Below, in pieces: positions 1 through 8,279 of a stretch of 64,000 nt of DNA. Both the position numbers and the translations under genes were made by a program. Source of the stretch: Glycomyces luteolus. GTDB lineage: Bacteria; Actinomycetota; Actinomycetes; Mycobacteriales; Micromonosporaceae. The notes beneath the pieces are model-generated. The model did no database searches and was not told the origin of the DNA. It was given only the letters and a program-made list of their open reading frames with translations. The stretch spans positions 62,001-126,000 of the forward strand of contig NZ_JAPZVP010000014.1 in the NCBI RefSeq assembly GCF_027622875.1, read 5' to 3'. Within the stretch, counting starts at the first letter, position 1. Every line of letters starts with the position of its first letter.

Positions 1-753
1 GTGTCCTACGCGAACGAGCAGGGGACCGGCACGGTCGAGGCCCGGCACGTGCTGGTGAACGCCTCGCCCGAGGCGCTGGCGGACCTGCTCGGCCGGGAGC
101 GCCCGGAACCCGCCGAGGGGGCGCAGCTCAAGGTCAACATGCTCCTCAAGCGGCTGCCGAGGCTGCGCGACACCGAAGTCGACCCGCGCGAGGCCTTCGC
201 CGGGACCTTCCACGTCGCCGAGTCCTTCGAGCAGCTCGAATCCGCGTACACCGAGGCGGTCTCAGGGCGGTTCCCGTCGCAGCCGCCCTCCGAGATCTAC
301 TGCCATTCGCTCTCGGACTCCTCGATCCTCGGGGACGAGCTGGCGCGGCAGGGCTACCAGACCCTGACGCTCTTCGGATTGCACACGCCCGCAAGGCTTT
401 TCGACGGGAGCGGGGACGAGAAGTCCCGTCTGCTCGAGGCCACCGTCGCGCAGCTCGACCGGTACCTGGACGAGCCGCTGGCCGACTGCCTCGCGATGGA
501 CGGCGACGGGGCGCCGTGCATCGAGGCGAAGACCCCCGTCGACCTCGAACGCGACCTCCGGCTGCCGGGCGGCAACATCTTCCACCGCGACCTGTCGTGG
601 CCGTTCCGCACCGGCGAGCCGGCGGGCCGGTGGGGCGTGGAGACCGAGCACGCCAACGTCTTCCTGTGCGGGGCCGGGGCGGTGCGCGGCGGCGGCGTGA
701 GCGGGATTCCGGGACGAAACGCGGCCATGGCGGTCCTCGAAGCCCGGCCGTAG
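1..753 (+). CDS. FAD-dependent oxidoreductase, phytoene desaturase/PYROXD2-like, C-terminal part
   Basis: This is the last 250 residues of a larger flavoprotein whose N-terminal Rossmann FAD-binding part lies upstream of the window; the GTG at base 1 is only where the window begins. The family uses FAD and relates to carotenoid desaturases and to PYROXD2. Visible support is the stretch GNIFHRDLSWPF near residue 194 and the C-terminal FAD-binding signature CGAGAVRGGGVSGIPGRNAA near residues 224-243. The substrate cannot be told. It is convergent with the GntR gene, with 49 bp between the two stop codons. Confidence 0.8.
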   Translation: MSYANEQGTGTVEARHVLVNASPEALADLLGRERPEPAEGAQLKVNMLLKRLPRLRDTEVDPREAFAGTFHVAESFEQLESAYTEAVSGRFPSQPPSEIYCHSLSDSSILGDELARQGYQTLTLFGLHTPARLFDGSGDEKSRLLEATVAQLDRYLDEPLADCLAMDGDGAPCIEAKTPVDLERDLRLPGGNIFHRDLSWPFRTGEPAGRWGVETEHANVFLCGAGAVRGGGVSGIPGRNAAMAVLEARP

Positions 754-802
754 TCGGCCCGGCAGACGGGAGGGCGGTCCGCAGCCGTGGTCACCGCGGC
801 CG

Positions 803-1522
803 TCAGGCTTCGATCGGCGGCTCTTCCTCGTCCTCGCCGGGCAGGAACGGCAGCGAGTCCTCGACTCCCAGCAGGTGGTTGGCCATGCGGATGCGCGCGT
901 TCTCGGGCTCGTGGAAGTACAGGGCCCGCCAGATCGCGTAGTGCTCGCCGTGGGTGCGCCGGTCGATGCCCTCCTCGCGGAGGCTGCGCCACAGCCGCGC
1001 CCGCACGGTCCGGCTCGCGAAGGCCTCGATCATGCCGGTGAGCACGGAGTTGCCGGTGTGCGCGGCGATGATGCGGTGGAAGGCGATGTCGATCTCGATG
1101 ATCCGGTCATGGTCTTCCGGCGTCTTGTCGAGGATCCGCCCCGCCTCTTCCAGCAGTACCCGTGCCTCTTCGAGCGCTTCGTCGGTGATCCTGGAGGCGG
1201 CCAGCCGGGCCGCCTCGCTCTCGAGCAGCCGCCGGATGGCGTGCACTTCCCGGGCCTGGCCGTCCCCCTGGAGGTCGACTACGAAGCCCATCGGCGCGAG
1301 CAGCTGCGCGACGTCGAGCTCGGTGACGTAGGTGCCGTCGCCCTGCCGCGAGTTGAGGATGCCGAGGATCGAGAGGGCTCGGACGCCTTCGCGGAGCGAG
1401 CCGCGGGAGACGCCGAGCGTCTCGGCGAGCTCCTTCTCCACCGGCAGGCGCTCGCCGGGACGCAGCTCGCCGTTGAGGATCATGTGTTTGATGCCGTTGA
1501 CGACATCGTCCGTGCGGGACAT
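803..1522 (-). CDS. FadR-subfamily GntR transcriptional regulator
   Basis: DNA-binding repressor or activator of 239 residues. The N-terminal winged helix covers about residues 1-72, with recognition helix GVSRGSLREGVRAL, and is followed by an alpha-helical FCD ligand domain (LLESEAARLAA, then HRIIAAHTGN), typical of FadR-type GntR proteins that bind organic acids or sugar acids through His and Asp. I start it at the Met of MSRTDD rather than 36 bp upstream because a GATACT box sits 7 nt before this ATG, a leaderless layout. It lies after the terminator of the sugar-transport operon on the same strand, so it is transcribed separately, but it is the nearest candidate regulator of that operon. 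The effector is unknown. Confidence 0.9.
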   Translation of the reverse strand: MSRTDDVVNGIKHMILNGELRPGERLPVEKELAETLGVSRGSLREGVRALSILGILNSRQGDGTYVTELDVAQLLAPMGFVVDLQGDGQAREVHAIRRLLESEAARLAASRITDEALEEARVLLEEAGRILDKTPEDHDRIIEIDIAFHRIIAAHTGNSVLTGMIEAFASRTVRARLWRSLREEGIDRRTHGEHYAIWRALYFHEPENARIRMANHLLGVEDSLPFLPGEDEEEPPIEA

Positions 1523-1529
1523 GGATGCA

Positions 1530-1558
1530 AGTATCACCGAGTCGCGCGCGAACCGCAA
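1530..1558 (-). promoter_or_regulatory. Leaderless promoter of the GntR gene
   Basis: On the minus strand TTGCGG (1553-1558) is separated by 17 bp from GATACT (1530-1535), which lies 7 nt before the ATG at 1522. No Shine-Dalgarno is present. This matches the actinobacterial leaderless pattern, in which transcription begins at or next to the start codon. Confidence 0.5.
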
Positions 1559-1574
1559 GAATCATCGGATCTCT

Positions 1575-1611
1575 CTTGTCACAACCGCTTTAATTGCGAC
1601 GGCATGACAAG
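1575..1611. promoter_or_regulatory. Inverted repeat CTTGTCA/TGACAAG upstream of the GntR gene
   Basis: Perfect 7-bp arms, CTTGTCA (1575-1581) and TGACAAG (1605-1611), lie about 50-90 bp upstream of the GntR start. The left arm also contains the small palindrome TTGTCACAA. FadR-type regulators bind short GT/AC palindromes, so this may be an autoregulatory operator; there is no second copy to test this. Confidence 0.3.
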
Positions 1612-1730
1612 GAGGCCTTCCGTTCCGGGCGCAGTGTGCAGTCTGCATTGCCCGGGCCGGAAGGCCCCCGATCGCGAGGAGTACGACAGCGAATCGACCC
1701 CCCGACCCTCACATCGTCCTCGCGACCCAC

Positions 1731-1750
1731 CCCGGGGGCGAACCCCCGGG
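1731..1750 (-). terminator. Terminator hairpin of the sugar ABC operon
   Basis: CCCGGGGG (1731-1738) and CCCCCGGG (1743-1750) form an 8-bp GC stem with a 4-nt loop, just after the stop codon of the last permease gene on the minus strand. There is no U-tract, as is common in actinomycetes. Confidence 0.6.
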
Positions 1751-1757
1751 ACGTCTT

Positions 1758-2699
1758 CTATCCCTTGATGGCCCCCGTGATGACGGCCTTCGTGAAGTGC
1801 TTCTGGATGAACGGGTACATGATCACGATCGGGATCACGGTGCAGACCACGACCGCCATCTTCAGCGCGGCGGTCGGCGCCGCCTCGCCTTGGGGCTGGT
1901 ACTGCGCGGCCGCCGACGCGCCGTCGGGCAGGCCCTGGGTGGACATGAGCATCCGCTGGAGCACCACCTGGATCGGCTGGGTCTCCAGCCCGGGCGTGTA
2001 GAGCACGGCCGAGAAGTAGATGTTCCAGTAGCCCACGGCGTAGAACAGGGCGACGACCGCGAGGATCGCCTTCGACATCGGCAGCACGATGGTGAGGAGG
2101 ATGCGGAACTCGCCGGCGCCGTCGATGCGGGCCGCGTCGAGCAGCTCCCCGGGGATCGTGTTCATGAAGAACGCCCGGAGCACGATCAGGTTGAAGGCGC
2201 TCAACGCGACCGGCAGGATCAGCGACAGGTAGTTGTTGAACAGGCCGAGCTTCTGCACCACCAGGAAGCTGGGGTACAGGCCGGGGCCGAACAGGAACGT
2301 GAACAGCACGAGCATGAGGATCGGCCGGTGCAGGAGCGAGCCGGTCCGCGAGAGCGCGTAGGCCCCGCACACGGTGAGCACCATGCTGAAGGCGGTGCCG
2401 CCCACGGTGAGGATGATCGTGAGGACGAGCGAGTCCGTGAGCGCGCCGCCGCTGAAGATCTCCCGGTAGGCGGCGAGGGTCAGGTCGGTCGGAACGAGCA
2501 GCAGGTTCCCGCCCGCCTTGGTGAGGGCGTCCTCGCTGGCGAAGCTCGTGGCGACGATCGCCCAGAGGGGGACCACGATCGCCGCCGCGTAGGCGATGAG
2601 GAAGAGCGACTTGAGGCTCTTGCCGATGAAGGAGGGCTCCTCGTCCCACATGGGCCGGTTGCTGCTGCGGCGCTTGGGCTTGATGTCGATGGCGGTCAT
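1758..2699 (-). CDS. Carbohydrate ABC transporter permease (YtcP/AraQ type)
   Basis: Integral membrane subunit of 313 residues with about six transmembrane helices, beginning at FLIAYAAAIVVPLWAIVATS. The cytoplasmic coupling loop reads ELLDAARIDGAGEFRILLTIVLPMSKA, the EAA motif that docks on the ATPase. The C-terminus PFIQKHFTKAVITGAIKG is characteristic of the YtcP/CUT1 group. The ATG overlaps the stop of the preceding permease gene by ATGA, so they are translationally coupled. It forms the translocation channel with that permease; no ATPase is encoded here, so a shared MsiK-like ATPase elsewhere is likely. Confidence 0.93.
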   Translation of the reverse strand: MTAIDIKPKRRSSNRPMWDEEPSFIGKSLKSLFLIAYAAAIVVPLWAIVATSFASEDALTKAGGNLLLVPTDLTLAAYREIFSGGALTDSLVLTIILTVGGTAFSMVLTVCGAYALSRTGSLLHRPILMLVLFTFLFGPGLYPSFLVVQKLGLFNNYLSLILPVALSAFNLIVLRAFFMNTIPGELLDAARIDGAGEFRILLTIVLPMSKAILAVVALFYAVGYWNIYFSAVLYTPGLETQPIQVVLQRMLMSTQGLPDGASAAAQYQPQGEAAPTAALKMAVVVCTVIPIVIMYPFIQKHFTKAVITGAIKG

Positions 2700-3679
2700 G
2701 ACTTCTGGTAGATCCCTTGCTCTCCGAGGCGGTGCGCGATCTTGTTGGCGCCCAGGATCAGCACGAGGCCGATCGCGCCCTTGAACAGGCCCGCCGCGGT
2801 GCCGAACGAGGCACCTTCGGTGCCGATGACGCTGCGGTAGTACACGTACGTGTCGAGCACTTCGGTGGCCTGGTAGCCGACGGCTTGGCGCTGCAGCTGG
2901 TACTGCTCGAAGCCGACGGAGAGGATGCCGCCGATCTGCAGGATGAGCAGCAGGATGATGACGGGGCGGATGCCCGGCAGGGTGATGTGCCACATCCGCC
3001 GCCAGCGGTTCGCGCCGTCCACCGCGGCGGCCTCGTAGAGGCTCGGGTTGATGGAGGCCAGGGCCGCCAGGAAGATGATCATGCCCCAGCCGGCGTCCTT
3101 CCAAGCCCATTGCATCCATGCGAGCAGCAGGAACGTGTCGGGGTTCGAGGTGAAGCTGAGGCGGTCGCCGCCGAGGCCCATGAGCCAGTTGGAGACGAGC
3201 CCGTCGGCGCCGAGGACCTGGACGAACACGGTGACGACCAGGACCCAGGAGAAGAAGTACGGCAGGTACACGATGGACTGGAAGGTGCTGCGGACCTTGG
3301 TGGAGACCACCGAGTGCATGACCAGCGCGAGCACGACCGACAACGGGAACAGGAACATCAGGTGCGCCGCGGCGAACTTGAGGGTGTTCAGCAGCGCCGG
3401 AACGAAGTACGGGTCGTTGAAGAGCCGCTGGAACCACGCGAAGCCGACGAACGGGTTCTCCCAGAACGGCCGGTGGGGGCTGTAGTCCATGAACGCGATG
3501 ATGTTCCAGGCCGAGGGCCAGTAGAAGAACAGCGCGAGCTGGGCGATCACGGGGAGGGCCAGCACCAGGAGGGGCCAGTCGTGCCGGAGGCGCTGGGCCG
3601 CGGTCCGCTTGCGTTTGACGACGGGCGCGTTCGGGGTCCGGGCCGAAGTCGGCGGCGCCGCGCTTTGCATTGTTGCCAT
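2696..3679 (-). CDS. Carbohydrate ABC transporter permease (LplB type)
   Basis: Integral membrane subunit of 327 residues. A basic N-terminus (VKRKRTAAQRLRHDW) precedes about six transmembrane helices, the first near residues 33-52. The coupling loop LYEAAAVDGANRWRRMWHITLPGI carries the EAA motif. LplB/YtcP pairs serve importers of oligosaccharides from plant polysaccharides. The start chosen is the ATG at 3679; a second in-frame ATG three codons later (MQSAAPP) is also possible. It is the first of the two coupled permease genes, following the lipoprotein gene after 188 bp of hairpin-rich sequence. Confidence 0.93.
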   Translation of the reverse strand: MATMQSAAPPTSARTPNAPVVKRKRTAAQRLRHDWPLLVLALPVIAQLALFFYWPSAWNIIAFMDYSPHRPFWENPFVGFAWFQRLFNDPYFVPALLNTLKFAAAHLMFLFPLSVVLALVMHSVVSTKVRSTFQSIVYLPYFFSWVLVVTVFVQVLGADGLVSNWLMGLGGDRLSFTSNPDTFLLLAWMQWAWKDAGWGMIIFLAALASINPSLYEAAAVDGANRWRRMWHITLPGIRPVIILLLILQIGGILSVGFEQYQLQRQAVGYQATEVLDTYVYYRSVIGTEGASFGTAAGLFKGAIGLVLILGANKIAHRLGEQGIYQKS

Positions 3680-3720
3680 GGGAATTCCAGTCTCAAGTCC
3701 GAGGTCGGTGGGCGTGAGCG

Positions 3721-3740
3721 GCCGGGGCGGCCGCCCCGGC
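3721..3740. repeat. Perfect 20-bp GC palindrome between lipoprotein and permease genes
   Basis: GCCGGGGCGGCCGCCCCGGC is its own reverse complement. In sugar ABC operons a hairpin after the binding-protein gene often stabilises that part of the mRNA or weakens downstream expression, so the binding protein is made in excess. It directly adjoins the suspicious homopolymer tract. Confidence 0.55.
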
Positions 3741-3867
3741 GGCGGGGCCGCGCCCCCCCCCAACAAATGATGGGGAGAGTGGGTCCCCGGGCCACTCCCC
3801 GCCCCCCGCCGGGGGGGGGGGGGGGGGGGGGGGCGGCCCCCCCCCCGGGGGGGCCCCCCGGCGCCCG
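3741..3867. repeat. Low-complexity G/C homopolymer tract, possibly an assembly artefact
   Basis: The tract contains nine C (3753 onward region), a run of 23 G (3811-3833), then ten C, seven G and six C up to 3859. It lies between the stop of the binding-protein gene and the first permease gene and encodes nothing credible. Such perfect homopolymers are rare in bacterial chromosomes and resemble failed base-calling through a strong hairpin, so length and sequence here should not be trusted. Confidence 0.7.
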
Positions 3868-5559
3868 TCACTTCTCGTTGAGGCTCTTGTAGATGTCGGT
3901 GTAGAACCCGCGGGCCTCCTCGCCGCCGTTCTCCATGAAGGTGGCGACGATGTCGGGGATGGTGGAGAGCTCGGCCCGCCCGAAGGCGATGTCGTTCTGC
4001 TGGTCCGAGAAGACCTGGCTGGCGGACTTGGCCGCGGCCGGGGCCTCGATGCGGACGCCCTCGAAGATGCTCGGAACGATGTACTGCTCGCACACGGCGT
4101 TGAACTCGAAGTGGGCCTGGACGACCTCGGGGAGGCCGGTGAGGAACCGCTGGACCTTGCCGGAGTACTGCTTGAGGTTGACCGGGGCCTGGACGACCTT
4201 CTGGCCGTGCTCGGTGTGGACCGGGTTTCCGGAGGCGTCGTACTCGAAGTGGTCGCCTTCGACGCCGTACTCGAGGAGTTCGTACTCCTTGGTGCCGAAC
4301 GGCGCGGAGCACCAGTTGGCGACGTCGAGGAGTTCCTCGACCTGCTCCTTGGAGAGGTCCTTGTTCAGGAACGTCCAGCCGTCGACGGAGGTGCTGGCCT
4401 TGAGGGTCGGCTTGCGGCCCTTGGCGCCGATCGGCGGGACCGGCGCGATCGCGCCGGTGGCGGAGCCGTCCTTGACCTTGCTCGCGTACTCGTACCAGCG
4501 GACCGGGTTCTCCTGGGAGAACAGGGTGGTCCCGGCGATCTGCAGCGCCCCGTTGTCGAGGGTGCCGGTGGGAGCGTCAGGGTGGATGAGCTTCTCGTCC
4601 CACAGCGTGCGGCGGAACTCGAGCATCTCAGTGAACTCGGGCTTCTCGCAGTCGTTGATGAGCTTGCCCTGCTCCTCGTCCCAGCTCCAGCCTTCGTCGC
4701 CGACCAGGCCGAACAGCTGCGGGAGGATCCAGTCGACACCGCCGAAGGCCCACTTGCCGTTCGCGTCGTCCGACCAGGTCCGGCAGGCCTCCAGGAGCTC
4801 CTCCACGGTGGTGGGCATCGCGATGCCCGCGGCCTCCATGAGGTCGATGCGGGTGAACAGGGCGTTGCCCGGTCCGCCGCTGAAGGTGGCGGGGATGCCG
4901 TAGAGGCGGGCGGTCTCGGGGTCGGCCGGGTCCGTGGACCAGACCGACTGCGCCCACGACTGCTGGGGCAGACCGGCCAGGAGCGGCCAGCGGTCGGAGA
5001 TGTCGCCCTTGAGGATGTCCGTCAGGTCGTAGAACGAGTTGACGACGGTCTCGGGGAAGTTGGTGTGCGAGCCGAGCATCCAGCTGAAGATCAGGAGGCC
5101 GTCGCCGTACTCGTTGGCGTTGAGCCACTGGACCGAGGTGTCGGCGTAGGTGTTGCCGTCGGCCTGGCGGAGGTTCACGGTGGTCCCGCCCCACGCGTCG
5201 CGCAGCGCCGCGAAGTACGGGTCGTCGTTCGACGGGGCCTCGCCCCAGAACGGCACGGTGATCTCGTAGGTGCCCGAGTTCGAGGGCACCTCGGTGACGG
5301 CCTCGACCGGCTCGGGGTACGAGGTGAACGCGGACGGGTGGTTCGGCGGGTTGCCGACCAGGTCGGGCTCGGCCGGGAGCGGCCATTCCTTGTACTCGGG
5401 CAGGAAGTCGAAGCCGTCGGTCGCCTGGCTCGAGCCTTCACCGGTCTTGAGGTCGGAGCAGGCGGCGGCGAAGGGCAGTCCGGCGGCGCCGAGGCCGCCG
5501 AGACCGGCGGCCTTGAAGAGGGAGCGGCGCCGCATCGGTGCGGAGGAGGAGTCGGGCAT
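3868..5559 (-). CDS. Extracellular sugar-binding lipoprotein (LplA/YtcQ type), Tat-exported
   Basis: Substrate-binding subunit of the adjacent importer, 563 residues, the long form typical of LplA/YtcQ proteins. The leader has twin arginines (RRRSLFKAAG, residues 10-19) and a lipobox LPFAAAC with lipidated Cys34, so it is probably Tat-exported and anchored outside the membrane. I chose the ATG at 5559 because AAAGG lies 6 nt upstream; the open frame continues 25 codons further without a ribosome site. Gene order alpha-galactosidase, binding protein, permease, permease suggests alpha-galactosylated oligosaccharides as ligand, but the sequence alone does not prove this. Confidence 0.92.
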   Translation of the reverse strand: MPDSSSAPMRRRSLFKAAGLGGLGAAGLPFAAACSDLKTGEGSSQATDGFDFLPEYKEWPLPAEPDLVGNPPNHPSAFTSYPEPVEAVTEVPSNSGTYEITVPFWGEAPSNDDPYFAALRDAWGGTTVNLRQADGNTYADTSVQWLNANEYGDGLLIFSWMLGSHTNFPETVVNSFYDLTDILKGDISDRWPLLAGLPQQSWAQSVWSTDPADPETARLYGIPATFSGGPGNALFTRIDLMEAAGIAMPTTVEELLEACRTWSDDANGKWAFGGVDWILPQLFGLVGDEGWSWDEEQGKLINDCEKPEFTEMLEFRRTLWDEKLIHPDAPTGTLDNGALQIAGTTLFSQENPVRWYEYASKVKDGSATGAIAPVPPIGAKGRKPTLKASTSVDGWTFLNKDLSKEQVEELLDVANWCSAPFGTKEYELLEYGVEGDHFEYDASGNPVHTEHGQKVVQAPVNLKQYSGKVQRFLTGLPEVVQAHFEFNAVCEQYIVPSIFEGVRIEAPAAAKSASQVFSDQQNDIAFGRAELSTIPDIVATFMENGGEEARGFYTDIYKSLNEK

Positions 5560-5785
5560 CGTTGGCCTTTCAGTCGTGCTGCCGCGAGGGATGACCCGGC
5601 AGCAAGGGATCTCTAAATTTGGATATGCCTTCAAACAAAAGTAAGCGAGGTGGGGCTGTTAAGGCAAGACCTCAGAGGGACTAAAGATCAGATGATTCCG
5701 TAGTCATATGGGATCGATGCTGACCTGTTACACGGCAAGCGCTAGCTTTCTCCCTCATGTGCTGTTTCGGTCATCGGATCATTCG
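5560..5785. promoter_or_regulatory. Intergenic region upstream of the sugar-binding lipoprotein gene
   Basis: This 226-bp AT-richer gap should hold the promoter of the transporter operon on the minus strand. A small stem-loop (GCTGCC/GGCAGC around 5577-5603) lies in the leader, and the sequence AAGCGCTAGCTT (5737-5748) has a weak LacI-like half-site symmetry around AGCGCT. No -35/-10 pair stands out. Confidence 0.3.
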
Positions 5786-7852
5786 TCACCGGACCTCGAA
5801 GACCCGAGCAGCCGGACCGGCGGGCACCTCGACCGCCGGCGAACCGCCGTCGACGCGGACAGTCCACTCCGGCAAGGCGACCGGGTAGACCTGCTCCACG
5901 GTCCGCCCGTTCAGCTCCGGCAGCGCGATCTCGGCGGCCCCGCCCCTCGACCACAGCGCTAGCAGCGACTCCTCGCCGGTGTCGAATTGCAGCGCCACCA
6001 CCTCGTCCTCCCACCCGGGCAGCCCGAGCGGCCACGACGGCGTCGACGCCGCGATGCGGTGCCGCCAGTCCTTATGCAGCGCAATGGCCTCGCGCACCAG
6101 CGCGGACTGCTCGGCGCTCAACTCGTTGAGGAACCCGGAGAGGTAGAGCCGGCCCATGACCCCCGCCGTCATCGCGAACGCCGTCTCCTCCAAGGTCATT
6201 GACGCGGCCGGATACGCCCAGTTCCCCGCCTGCTCAGGCAGCACGCTCGCAGGAGCGGCCGCCGCGATCGGCGCGTACTTCCGGAAGTCCTGCTGGTCGC
6301 TCGTGGATTGCAGGTGCGCCACGGAGAGAATGCTGTAGTCCATGCGCATCGCGCCGGAACCGCAGTTCTCGAACAGCACGTTCGGGTGCCGCGCCTGCGC
6401 GTCGCTCAGCCAGTCGCGGAAAGCCCGCGTGTGCCCCAGCAGCCCCGCACCCGGCGCCGTCGCGTCCACATCGGTCCCCACCCCCGAGTTCGTGTTGTAG
6501 TCGAGCTTGAAGAACCCGAGCCCGAACTCGTCCGCGAGCCGGTCCACCGTCTCGTCGAGGTGCGCGCGCGCCGCCGGATGCCGCAGGTCGAGCTGGAAGT
6601 GCCCGGCCTCGTTCACCCGCTCGCCGTACCGCTGGAAGAACGCCTCCTCCGGCAGCCGCTTCGCGATCGGCGACTCGACCCCCACGGCCTCCGGCTCCAG
6701 CCACAGCCCCGGTCGCATCCCGTTGGCGCGGATGGCATCGATGACCGCGAGCAGTCCATCGGTGAACCGCCTCGGAGCTTCGAGCCACTCGCCCGCGTTC
6801 GTCCACCAGTTGCCCTCCATGGCGGCGAACCAGCCGGCGTCGATGCAGAAGTACTCCGCGCCCGTCTCGGCCGCCGACTCGATGAGCGGCAGCAGCCGCT
6901 CCGTCGTCGGCCAGCCCATGAGCGTGTTCATGAAGTCGTTGTAGACCACCGGAAGTCGAGCATCGACCGTACGGAGCTCGCGGATCGCGCGCCGGTAGCC
7001 GGTGAGCGCCGCGAAGGCCGCGTCTCGGCCGCCATCGGCGACGCAGAGACCGGCGGGCACCGAGGTGAACTCCTCGCCCGGCGCCAGCCGCACGGCGAAC
7101 TGGTGGTGCATGTCGGTTGCGCCGTGGACACCCACCGTGACCGTCGCGCCGGTCTGCGCCACCTCCCAGTGCCAGCCCGCACTGGTCTCAATCTGCCACG
7201 CGATCGAAGGAACGCCCTCGGCCGCGAGAACGCCCGTGGGAAGGAACGAGCCGCTCGACCAACTCCCATGGCTCGTCAGGGAGAAGAGCCCGCGCGAGTA
7301 CTGGCCGCCGTGCATCGCCGGATCGATATCGGGCAGCAGATCGCTCAACGGGCGCTGCCGCCAGCGCCCCTCGGCCAGCCATTCGCTCTCGCCCCAGAGG
7401 AGGTCGTGCGCGCCGTCGGCGGGCACGGCCACGAGCGCCGAGCTCACCGAAAGCAATACGAGGCTCCGGTCGGCCACGTTGCGCACGGTGTGCCGGATCT
7501 GGAGACCCGGTCCAGCGACGCGGAAGACGCTGAGCACCTCGACGCCGAACTCCGGCGCGCGCTGGCGGATCCGCAGCTCGGTCTCGTCCGATTCGTGGCC
7601 CGCGTAGCGGAGCCGCTGCCCGGCCCCCGAGTGCATGAGGGTCTGGTTGTTGCGGGCGCGGTGTTCGACGCCGGCGGTGATGACGTCGACGATCGCCCAG
7701 GGCGCGGCGGCTGACGGCACCTCAGGCCCGGTGGCGAGGCGCACGAGCCGCACGGGCCGGTCGTCGCGGTGGTCGAACTTCAGGTGGAGTCCGGGGAGGG
7801 TCCACTCGAAGGCCGGTTCCTCGTCGCGATGCAGCGGGGCGGTCGAAGCCAC
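5786..7852 (-). CDS. GH36 alpha-galactosidase, cytoplasmic
   Basis: Retaining glycosidase of 688 residues that removes terminal alpha-galactosyl units from raffinose-family sugars, melibiose or galactomannan fragments. The N-terminal beta-sandwich covers about residues 1-300 and the TIM barrel about 300-600. The nucleophile is Asp451 in FFKLDYN, the FENCGSGAMRMDY motif is near residue 494, and the acid/base Asp lies in SDQQD (519-522). No signal peptide is seen, so it acts on imported sugars. The start is GTG with GGAG 6 nt upstream. It precedes the ABC importer genes on the same strand with a 226-bp gap. Confidence 0.92.
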   Translation of the reverse strand: MASTAPLHRDEEPAFEWTLPGLHLKFDHRDDRPVRLVRLATGPEVPSAAAPWAIVDVITAGVEHRARNNQTLMHSGAGQRLRYAGHESDETELRIRQRAPEFGVEVLSVFRVAGPGLQIRHTVRNVADRSLVLLSVSSALVAVPADGAHDLLWGESEWLAEGRWRQRPLSDLLPDIDPAMHGGQYSRGLFSLTSHGSWSSGSFLPTGVLAAEGVPSIAWQIETSAGWHWEVAQTGATVTVGVHGATDMHHQFAVRLAPGEEFTSVPAGLCVADGGRDAAFAALTGYRRAIRELRTVDARLPVVYNDFMNTLMGWPTTERLLPLIESAAETGAEYFCIDAGWFAAMEGNWWTNAGEWLEAPRRFTDGLLAVIDAIRANGMRPGLWLEPEAVGVESPIAKRLPEEAFFQRYGERVNEAGHFQLDLRHPAARAHLDETVDRLADEFGLGFFKLDYNTNSGVGTDVDATAPGAGLLGHTRAFRDWLSDAQARHPNVLFENCGSGAMRMDYSILSVAHLQSTSDQQDFRKYAPIAAAAPASVLPEQAGNWAYPAASMTLEETAFAMTAGVMGRLYLSGFLNELSAEQSALVREAIALHKDWRHRIAASTPSWPLGLPGWEDEVVALQFDTGEESLLALWSRGGAAEIALPELNGRTVEQVYPVALPEWTVRVDGGSPAVEVPAGPAARVFEVR

Positions 7853-8279
7853 GTATTACTCCACTCTGGATAGAAGTGCATCAATGCGTCAACGAATCAA
7901 GCTAGTCGCATGACCGGGTGATCACAAGGGGTGAGCTTGGAAAAGGCAGATGAATCTGCCTTCCGAGGGGCTCGCGATGGGCATCTCATCCGACGATATC
8001 TGGATTAATCGGACATAAACGATAGATGTTGGCACGCGATTGCCATGAGAGGTCTGATGTATCGACGGCTCGGGTTGGCCGAACGGCAAGGTAACAGATT
8101 GGCAAATTAAGTTTCAACGTGCGCCCAAACATTTGACACCGACCACTTAGATATAGCAGTCTTTCCATATCTCGCTCTCTGGCACACCCTGTCCGGAGTC
8201 GAGCCGGCATCCGCCCACCCCGCACCTACCCGCGGCTCGACCGCGGACCGTCCCAGGTGCGCCGAAAGGGGAAACTCCT
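7853..8279. promoter_or_regulatory. Divergent intergenic region between GH36 and GH5 genes
   Basis: No gene is evident in this AT-richer 427-bp gap. It must contain divergent promoters for the alpha-galactosidase and the GH5 enzyme. A TTGACA at 8133-8138 on the plus strand has no good -10 partner. A perfect 9-bp inverted repeat lies at 7943-7962 and is listed separately. Confidence 0.5.
7943..7962. promoter_or_regulatory. Inverted repeat AAGGCAGAT-GA-ATCTGCCTT, candidate operator
   Basis: Perfect 9-bp arms flank a 2-bp centre, about 90 bp upstream of the alpha-galactosidase start and 320 bp upstream of the GH5 start. Its position between two divergent genes argues for a regulator site rather than a terminator. 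No second copy was noticed, so the binding protein is unknown. Confidence 0.45.

Noticed and set aside
8107-8117. TTAAGTTTCAA upstream of GH5 as a further xylan-regulon operator
   Set aside because: Only one half matches CGAAA-N-TTTCG and there is no second site 21 bp away, unlike the three accepted promoters.
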